The notes under the pieces are model-generated. The model saw nothing but the letters and a program-made list of their open reading frames with translations, made no database searches and was not told where the DNA came from. Shown here one piece after another: positions 56,196 to 64,000 of a stretch of 64,000 nucleotides of DNA. Both the position numbers and the translations under genes were made by a program. This DNA is from Nothopassalora personata (lineage: Eukaryota; Ascomycota; Dothideomycetes; Mycosphaerellales; Mycosphaerellaceae), in the NCBI GenBank assembly GCA_033816765.1, contig CM066293.1, forward strand, positions 2,108,001 to 2,172,000. Direction: 5' to 3'. Every line of letters starts with the position of its first letter. Position 1 is the stretch's first letter.

Positions 56196-58465
56196 GGTTA
56201 TAAGCCCGAGTGCTCCTCTGCCTATCTAATTTAAAACCTAAATCGTTATCGAAGCTCTATTAAGGATTAGCTTGCCTTACTAGCGGACTCGACCCTACAT
56301 TTGTTTTACGGACAACTACCTAATCGATTTAAGAACTACTATAGGAGATCGGCACTAAGCACTAGTACCGTAGTACAGCATCTAAAAGAGCTAGACTAGG
56401 TATAGAGTTTAGAAACAACACCTCTAGCAACCTAGTAAGATCCGCTAAGGACAACTAGGTGCTTAGGAAAGGCGTGCAGTTCTAGGCATAGAAATCTATG
56501 CTAATTAGCGCACTACTAGAGAAGGATCTAGTTAGATACGTAATCTATAATCTAGACTAGGTTAACCTAAAGTACGCTCTAAACAGGGCAGCTTATAATC
56601 AACCCTAAGATGCAACTAAGAATGTCTAAGATAAGACTGCCTAGAATAAAGCCCCTTAGGACATTACTAGTAGTGTAGGATACAAAGCTACCTATAAGCG
56701 ATAGAAGAAAGAGGACATGCAAGCATATAGCATTATTATAGCTAGATTAGATTCTACCCTAAGGCTAAACTTTAGAGATGTAGACAAGTTAGCTAAGGAA
56801 TTATATAATTTAATTAAGGCAACATATAAGCTAGTTATTACAATTAATCTGTATAACACTCTAAAGGCAGTTAGGCACATTAAACTAGATGCTACAAGAC
56901 CTAATACATTAAAGTACTATAAAGACTTTTAAGCATAGGTAAATAACAACAAGACTACTATAGAGTAATTTATTAGATCTTCCCTAGTTAATAATAAGTT
57001 AAGGCTTAAATCCTTTTTTGTCCTCCTAGATAGCATCTATAGATTATACTTTATTAAAGGTCTAAACCATGTCGAATAGCTTAGGATATAGAGACATAAC
57101 AATCCCCTAGAATTAACTACCCTAGAGAGAATGTTTACAACTCTTAGGAAGGAGTAAGTACCTACTATCTACAAGCCTAGTAATAGCTTTATTAGAGCAT
57201 TCTTAAGCAAGAATAATAATAAGCAGTACATACAGTGCTTATATAAGTACACTAACGCGAACTGCTATAAGTAGCATCTAGAGAAGAATCCTAGGAACAG
57301 GTCTAAGAAGGGTAAAGACACCCTAAAGGATAGGGTAAAGAAGGTAAAGGGCAGCAAATCCCCTAGGAAGAGGATTGCTATAGCAATTAATAACTAGTTA
57401 GACTTATTATCTAATTAGGAGTATAGCTCTAACAGTAATAGGGACTAGAGATAACTATATAGGAGGTCTAGAGCAGCTGTTATAGTTGCATAACTAGTGT
57501 ACATAGGAAGGATAGTAGCTACCGTATTAAACCTAATATTAATAGACAAAGTCTATAATATAGGCACATCCTTCTATATCTATAATAATCTTATAGACCT
57601 TTAGAATATTAGGCTAAGACTAAGGCCTGCATACTTCTTATAGGCCGTTAGGCAAGGATCTCTTACGACTAAAGGAGAATTAGAGTAGGTTATAAAGAAC
57701 TATCTTAGTTAAGAGACTACCCTCCTCCTTCGTAATGTGCTTTACTTACTAGAGTTAGATGCAACACTAATCTCTATAGAACTCCTATATAAGAAACATA
57801 GAGTTTACCTAGATAGACTATCTAAAATGCTGTTCTAGAAGGATAAGCCTATAGGCTTAGTTAAGATAATAAAAAATGTTATTGTCTTTAGGAACCTTAG
57901 GGTAAAGAGGGGTTCTAGGAAGGATAAAGATAGATTAGCACTAAAAGGACTTGCTACTCTTATATTTACTAAGCTAAGAACTAACATAGTTAGATAGCAT
58001 TAAAGGCTTAGGCATATTAGGAGTACATTACTTAATACTGTAAAAGAAGCAGTTAAGGGCCTAGAAGATGTTAATACTGCAGAGTTAGGGCATTGTAAGA
58101 CTTATAAGCTTATAAGGTTATAAAGAGTTGTTTTAAGAATCCCTAGGAGACCTGTACTAGAGGCATTAGATAAAATCCATGCTAACCTAGTTAGTCCAAT
58201 TACTCTACTCTCTTATAATAGTTACGCATATTGCCTTATACTTACGTGTACTAAAACTAGGATAAGATAGTGCTTACTACTTCTAAAGAAAAGTAATGCT
58301 CTAACAGCAATTAAGACTTAGCTTACTATAATGTAGAACTACTATAAGAAGAAACCTAAGATCTAGTTCTTAGATAGTAGTAGGGAATTCAACAACATTA
58401 AACTTAGAATATATGCCTAATATAAAGGAATTAGATAGGATTTTGCATTACTATATACACCTAGG
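56020..58465 (+). mobile_element. Copia-F: 5' part of a Copia element, inverted relative to Copia-E
   Basis: A 5' LTR at 56020-56195 is followed by the primer-binding-like GGTTATAAGCCCGAGTGC. A gag region follows, with a 71-codon open stretch at 56717-56932 (MQAYSIIIARLDSTLRLNFR, almost identical to 51323-51108 of Copia-E). A decayed integrase comes next (KIHANLVSPITLLSYNSYAY near 58190, FLDSSREFNN near 58370). The element is cut at about 58465 by other Copia sequence. It shares most stop codons with Copia-E at the same places. Confidence 0.85.
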
Positions 58466-61400
58466 TGTTGTTACTCTATAGAGCATCTAGCTCCTTCTAG
58501 ATTGCTTCCTTCTAAAGGTGTCCCTATTTCTTGTTATTTATAGCATCCTTATAGGACTTTAGAATTAGGATCTCTTGCTTATATATAATAACTTCTACAG
58601 TTGCTATAAAGGCTATCTCCTTAACTTCTTCTAGGAATTCACTATCCTATAGTACTGAATTATCTACTAATTGTATAGCTGTAAAGAAAGCTTAGTAGTA
58701 AGCAGCAAGGTTCTCTAAGAGGTCTATTGCTTCTCCTACTTTAGTAGCTAGTTTAGGTATAGGGACTATAGATCTTAGGGCTTTCTGTTTCTATTTATAG
58801 CCCTTAACATTATAGTTAGCCCTCCTCTTACTAAGGGATAATCTAAGAGTAGTTACTTATATCCTAGTAACATTCTTTTCCTAGAGATCTAGTAAGCTTA
58901 TCTTAATTAGCTTATCGATTTTCTGAAATTCCCCTATATTCTTTAGAGGCTAGGGAAGTTGCATAAACAGCTTTCTTAGCTAGGCTATTACTGGGCTGCT
59001 CTACTAAATGATTAAATGGTGAATAGGTTGCTCTAAGGATATGTCCTTCCTTAGCCTCCCTAAGGGTCTCCTAGCTGGTGCATTGCTTAATAGATTCAAT
59101 TTTATAACATTAAGATCTATATTACCTCTAGGTTAGTCCTTAAAGAAGTCTACATGTGTGTATTGTTTTACAGCTTTTATGTCTAGTTCCTAAAAGAGCT
59201 AGGCCTTAGCTATGTTTTTAACGTATCTAACAAACACTGCTTCTTTGCCTCTATTCATTAGTTTATCACTTCTTGCCTATTAAGGCTGGGATCTTATATC
59301 TATGTAGATAATAGCTTTACATCCCTAAACCTTCAAATGGTTAATAGTTAGCTTAATACCATTAAAGGCTTTATCTAGTGAAACCTTGAACCTATTATAG
59401 TCTAGACCATTTAGTAGTTTATTCCTTATATAGGTTTAGGCTTCTAGTGCTTTAGGCTAGAATTTAATTAGCATCTTAGCCTCTTTAAGCATTGCCCTTA
59501 TAGAGTCTTTTAAGGTTTGTATTAACCTTTTAACTAGTCCATTTTAGAGCGAGTTGTATGCCTTAGTATGCTCTAGCCTAATTCCTAAATCCTTCTCCTA
59601 CTGCTTAACTAATGCAATAAGTTCCCTTGCATTATTAAGCCTAACTGCTTTTAACTATGCTAATGATTTCCTCTCTATCTTAATCTTCTAGTTCTAGAGA
59701 GCAACTAGAGCATCTTCTCTTTTCTTAAGAGGATAGGTCTACTTTTTTCTAGAGAAGTTATTAACAATCTTAAGCTAGTATTTAAACCCTAGCCTTAATG
59801 TTAGCAGTAGACTATATATGTTAATAGATATAAGGGCAAGTCTTTTAGGTCTTCTCTTAGTAACTTTACCTTTGTACTTCTTTATCTTTGCTATTAAACA
59901 CACTTTGCACTAGTAGAAGCTATCCCTAGGAATAGGAATAGGTTCTTTTAAGTCTATTACCTTATAAAGATTCTAGAGCAAGTTCTTCCTAAAGTGTGCA
60001 AATCTTCTATGCTAAAGCTCCTACTGTTTTAGGTTAGTCTCTAATTTAGCAGTTATAAAGGCATTCTCTATTAGTGATGTATATAATAAGTAATGTGCCC
60101 TTTCTTATAGTAGAGGAGAAATCTCATTAATGAATAGAACCCCCCTAAGAAGCCTTGTCTAGACAACAGTTTAGCTAGAGGGGGATACAAGAGAAAATAA
60201 AGGAGGTTAGACACTAAACTGCTTACTAAACTAGTTCTAAGAAACTAGGTTCACCCCTAGCTTAGGTATAAGTAGAACATCTTCTAAGACAACTTTCCTA
60301 CTAGATCTCCTACTTATCTCTACAGTCCTAATATAAGTGGCTAATAAATGCCTACCTCCTACTTTAATCTATTTCTTCTTTGTTAAGGGAGTTATAGATC
60401 TAAAGAGGCAGTTCTAGTTAGTTATATAGGATAAAGCACAAGAATTAAGTAACTACTCTAATAAGGGGAACTTGCCTTAGACTTCTATAGTTAAGTAAGC
60501 CACTTTATTATACTTATTATTATTAGACATTGTCTTCTAGGATAAGTTGCATAAGTTAGGTAGCTCTTAGGTAGAGAAACCTTTCCTAGTCTTCCTTGTT
60601 TTAGAGGAAAGAGACTAGGCCTAGTTCTTCTAGAGTAATAGCATGTTAGAGCTAAGTTTCTTTATCATTTTCTTAAGTTCCTCTATAGAGGACTTCTCTC
60701 TTAGTGTTCTTCTTAAAGATAGTAGTAGAGATCTTCTCTTCTTAATATATGTTGTATTCTAGGAGGATAGTGCTTAGGAATGAGATCTAAGGACCTTCTT
60801 TGCCTTAGAGAGACTAGGGCAGTCCTTAATAAGATGGTCCTTCTTATAGAGAAGGCAGGAAAGTAATCTTACCTAACCTAAGGGCCTAACCTAGGTAGCT
60901 ACTATACTATACTTAGCCTTAGAGGGATTCAATCTAGCCTCTTGAGCCTTAAGGATCTTTAAGGTCCTTTTATAATCTATCTTTAGCTAAGCTATAATAG
61001 TATCCCTAGCTATATAGTAGTTAGGTAGTAGTAAGCTTAAAAGCTAGGTTATTCTTATATTAGCTTTCCTATAGTACTAGCCCTCTAGGTTAACATTAGC
61101 AATCCTCCTTCTAAGAGACACTAGGTGTGCCTATACAGATCTAATAGTGAACTCTTCACTTATCTTAAAGTTTATAAACTGTTTTGTAAGCTTATATACA
61201 TAGGTTAGTAACACCTAGCTATACTTGTTCTAGAGATGCACCTATATCTTAGCAGCTTTTCTAGATTCGTAAGAGCCCTTAAGCTCAAATTTATCTTCTT
61301 CTATAATCCTACTTAGGATACTAAAGTTGTAAGCTGCATTTTGTTTTGTCTATATTAGTGCATTAAGAATCTCTTTAATCTTAGTCTCTTCTTAGAGTTT

Positions 61401-62023
61401 TAGGTTCTTGCCCTTAGTGTTGTTAAATAACACTTCTAATAGGTTATCAATTGCAAAGAATGCTGACTAGCTCTCTATCTTATATCTCTAAAGGTTGAAC
61501 TATCTCTTCTAGTTGTCTCTCCTAAGAATTGGGATTTTGGTTCCCTTCTCTTCTCCTTTCTCTTAGTGTAAATCTATAATAAATTGAATGTAATAAAACA
61601 AGGTATATATGCTTCAAAGTCGTAGCTTAGGTCCTACTAAGGCTTTTAGTGTAGAATAGTAAGGTTCGTAGGTGTAGATACTAAGGCCTACTTAGTAGGG
61701 TAAAGAAAGAGCGGTGTAATCTCGGAGCTAGGACATAGGTCTATCTCTCCTAGTAGAGTTCTAAATGACTTACTTAAAGTCCTTCTTAATAGTATCTCGA
61801 TGCAGTTCTACCTATAGAGTGTCTTTAAGGTATTAGCTTATAATAAGCCGCATAGAGTCCTTTTCTAGATTACCTATCACTTAGTATTAAACCAAGCTCC
61901 TTAATAGGATAGATAGGGTAGACTTCTGCTTCCTAGATGTTTTCTACTATAATAGCAAGGGATACAAGTAACCTGTACTAATATAGGTTGCTCTTACTCC
62001 TGCACAAACCCGGGCTTATAACC
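58466..62023 (-). mobile_element. Copia-G: truncated Copia gag and integrase, minus strand
   Basis: On the minus strand the order from the right is a primer-binding-like sequence (complement of ACCCGGGCTTATAACC at 62008-62023), gag, a zinc-knuckle remnant near 60855-60810 (CLLYKKDHLIKDC, second Cys changed to Tyr), and integrase ending in HLKV-stop-GCKAIIYIDIRS near 59335-59285. The reverse transcriptase is missing: the element stops near 58466 where Copia-F is interrupted. It is a different Copia family from E and F by sequence. Confidence 0.65.
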
Positions 62024-62281
62024 TGTTAAGTTAAGACCTAATAGGATACGTAGTTAGCAGCGGAGTGGAGTAAGAGATTAATCTTCAACTAGCTAATAGC
62101 CACAGGGCATACAGCAATATATTAGGAACCAATGCGTTAATTGTGTTAGATGTCTATCTAAGCTAAAGGGGAGAGAAGGTGTCTTCCGATAAGCTAAGTC
62201 ATCGTAGATGCCTTAGGCTATTAGATTACAACCTAACTGTTAGCTCCCCTTAAGATGCTACATCTTAATAGATATACCTAT
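62024..62281. other. Probable LTR or flank of Copia-G
   Basis: Begins TGTTAAGTTAAGACC right after the primer-binding-like sequence, as a 5' LTR of the minus-strand Copia-G would. Its far end is not resolved. Confidence 0.4.
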
Positions 62282-62750
62282 AGCCTAGAATAAAGCTCCT
62301 TAAGATATTACTAGAAGTGTAGGATATATAGTAGCCTATAAGCGCTAGAAGAAGGAGGATATATAAGCCTATAGTATAATTATAGCTAGATTAGATTCTA
62401 TATTAAGGCTAAACTTTAGAGATATAGACAAGTTAGCTAAGGAGTTATATAACTTAATAAAAGCAATATATAAGCCTATTATTATAATCGATCTATATAA
62501 TACTCTAAAAGTAGCTAATTATATTAAACTAGATACTATAAGACCTAATATATTAAAGTACTATAAAGACTTTTAAGTATAGGTATATAACTATAAGACT
62601 ACTATAGAGCAATTTATTAGATCCTCCGTAATTAATAATAAGTTACTACTTAAATCCTCCTTTATCCTCCTAGATAGTATCTATAGATTATACTTTATTA
62701 AAAGCCTAAACTATATTAAATAGCTTAGGATATAGAGATATAATATAAGG
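62282..62750 (+). mobile_element. Copia gag fragment, more strongly RIP-mutated third copy
   Basis: Matches 56641-57100 of Copia-F, but nearly every remaining CA and TG there is TA here. For example, the ATGCAAGCATATAGC of Copia-F is TATAAGCCTATAGT here. Ends at about 62750. Confidence 0.8.
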
Positions 62751-63332
62751 GCAGCCTATAGCTACCCCTTATATATAATACGGCTATACCCGGCTTAGTA
62801 AGCCGTACGTAACGCGTATACGTATACTAGGAGACGCGTATAGCGTCTGTAGAAGAAAGTAAGCTTTAGTTTATCTACGATTAGAAGATCGTAGGCGTAC
62901 TATATATTACGATATCCCCTTATAACCCTCGCGGTCCTAATAGTTCTAAAGCTTTCCCTTATTATAATCTATATACGCTATAGAGCACGATCGTAACGTA
63001 CGTAATAGCAAGTTGCCTACGCTCCCCCTAAGCCCTAGAGTATAGTAGTAGGTGCGTCGTATAGCCTTAGTTATAAGAAGAGAGGCCTTACGGGCTAAGA
63101 TTAAAGAATAAGAGATATAGCGGGAAATTAAGCGGCTAGAGATCTTACGCGCTATAAGCGTACCGCCTCCGGAGTAGATAGGAGGGAGGAGAGAAGATTA
63201 CCTCCCTACTATAACCCCTACCTCTATCTCTATAGCTACTAACGATAATATTCTAGTACGAGGCGCGGCCGTAGCGTATACGACTCGACCGCGTCTAAAA
63301 GAGCCGACGCCTTTTAGAGGGAATTTATTATG
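62751..63332. other. RIP-mutated repeat sequence without recognisable genes
   Basis: Highly TA-rich with CpG-containing islands and several short inverted repeats near 62760-62840 (TACGTAACGCGTATACGTAT). It runs into the Gypsy-A leader copy. Confidence 0.4.
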
Positions 63333-63530
63333 TCTCGTTCTAGAGCTAGTCTTAAAAGAGAGATAAGTTAAGTCACGTAGCGGTATTCTTTAGAGAGGCT
63401 AAAGCGAGCTAAGCGAAGATAAATAATTAGAATAAGAGTGTATTCCAATTAGTAAAATAGTAATATAAGTTAAACGTATTAAAACTATAAGGGATTCTTA
63501 GCGTTCCTAAATATAAAGGAGATTTGTAGA
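63333..63530 (-). mobile_element. Third copy of the Gypsy-A leader
   Basis: Matches 2851-3033 and 12630-12805 in the same orientation (shared GTCTCGTTCTAGAGCTAGTC or close variant and the closing CTAAATATAAAGGAG). No gag follows on the left, so it is a solo fragment. Confidence 0.75.
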
Positions 63531-64000
63531 TCTTAGTAATTAGTCTAATTATTCTAAGCATAAGTAGTCTAATTGCCCTAAGTCTAAGCGCTCGGGTAGG
63601 ATAAGTTACGTACTCGTCTCGTTATTATAATTCTAGGGTCTATAGGAATTATTCCGTAATACTATCCCCTTTTTAACCTAGCTTCGTCCCGAAGCTTTAT
63701 AAGCCGTTATTATTTCTTATAGTAATAGTTAACTATGTCTTCTTCCTCCCTTAAACGCCGTTAATAACTTGCTCTAGATACTAAAATCTCTAGTATTAAA
63801 ATAGCTCTATATACAAATTGTTAGAAGTCTTAATCCTCGGGCGCGGTAGTAAAGTGTATCGTAGGTTCTCGGTCTAGGAAGTGTTCGGCCTATATTCGAA
63901 AAGACTATAAGGATTACGACGTGTATCTTTCTCGTCCGGAGTAGGAACGTCTTCGCGATTCGCGCGATAAGCTTAAGCTAGAGCTTAAGAGGATTAAAGA
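63531..64000 (+). mobile_element. Fragment of a Cys-rich retroelement-associated reading frame
   Basis: From about 63800 the plus strand reads ALYTNC, stop, KS, then CIVGSRSRKCSAYIRKDYKD and RPE, stop, ERLRDSRDKLKLELKRIK, running off the window. The spaced Cys residues followed by a coiled coil resemble a small Cys-rich protein seen beside fungal retroelements. Identification is tentative and the frame is broken by TAG. Confidence 0.4.

Noticed and set aside
58466..62750. 62282-62750 as the continuation of Copia-F after a nested insertion
   Set aside because: It matches the gag start (56641-57100), not the integrase sequence that should follow 58465, so it is a separate copy.

Overview
The window looks like a chromosome segment from a filamentous ascomycete (Pezizomycotina; Dothideomycetes is my guess, not something the sequence proves). 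Protein genes have short introns of about 46-64 nt with GT..AG ends and CTGAC/CTAAC-like branch points. Several encode fungus-restricted families: an FFxxYPxFxY protein, a DUF4470/MYND protein, an OTT_1508-type deaminase and a fungal FtsJ-like methyltransferase. The rest is retrotransposon sequence eroded by repeat-induced point mutation (RIP). CpA/TpG is depleted, TpA is enriched, and TAG/TAA stand where Gln or Trp codons are expected.

Layout. 1-17345 is a nest of RIP-degraded LTR elements: Gypsy-A copy 1 (minus, 1-3033), Gypsy-B (plus, 3040-6640), Gypsy-C (plus, about 7250-10910), Gypsy-A copy 2 (minus, 10911-12805), a 39-bp tandem repeat, then Copia-D (plus, about 12960-15930) followed by an extra unrecognised reading frame up to about 17110. 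17346-31720 is a gene island that RIP has largely spared: the FFxxYPxFxY protein, a C2H2 finger gene, a DUF4470/MYND gene with in-frame stops, an unknown 309-codon gene with one TAG, an intact deaminase, a 140-aa unknown and an ExoX-C-like protein. 32022-37950 is a nearly complete Tad1-type LINE on the minus strand.

37955-42800 is a second island: an F-box 5' end cut by a LINE gag fragment, a G-domain protein missing its P-loop, a Cys4 protein and an FtsJ-like methyltransferase. 43080-52190 is an old LINE whose ORF1 was split by Copia-E (minus, 44012-52021, 5-bp target duplication GCTGG). Copia-E itself carries a later 762-bp GC-rich non-LTR insertion with a 13-bp target duplication. 52382-56019 is a third small island: a three-finger C2H2 gene, a broken 3'-5' exonuclease and a broken APH kinase. 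56020-64000 is again nested Copia and Gypsy remains.

The genes do not form an operon or a recognisable pathway. The picture is two compartments: small islands of accessory, lineage-specific genes, several already pseudogenes, held between RIP-silenced transposons. The most informative signals are the relative order of insertions, the RIP boundaries, the shared RIP pattern of two inverted Copia copies, and the uncharacterised non-LTR insertion. I saw no tRNA, rRNA, CRISPR array or tyrosine recombinase of the Starship kind.
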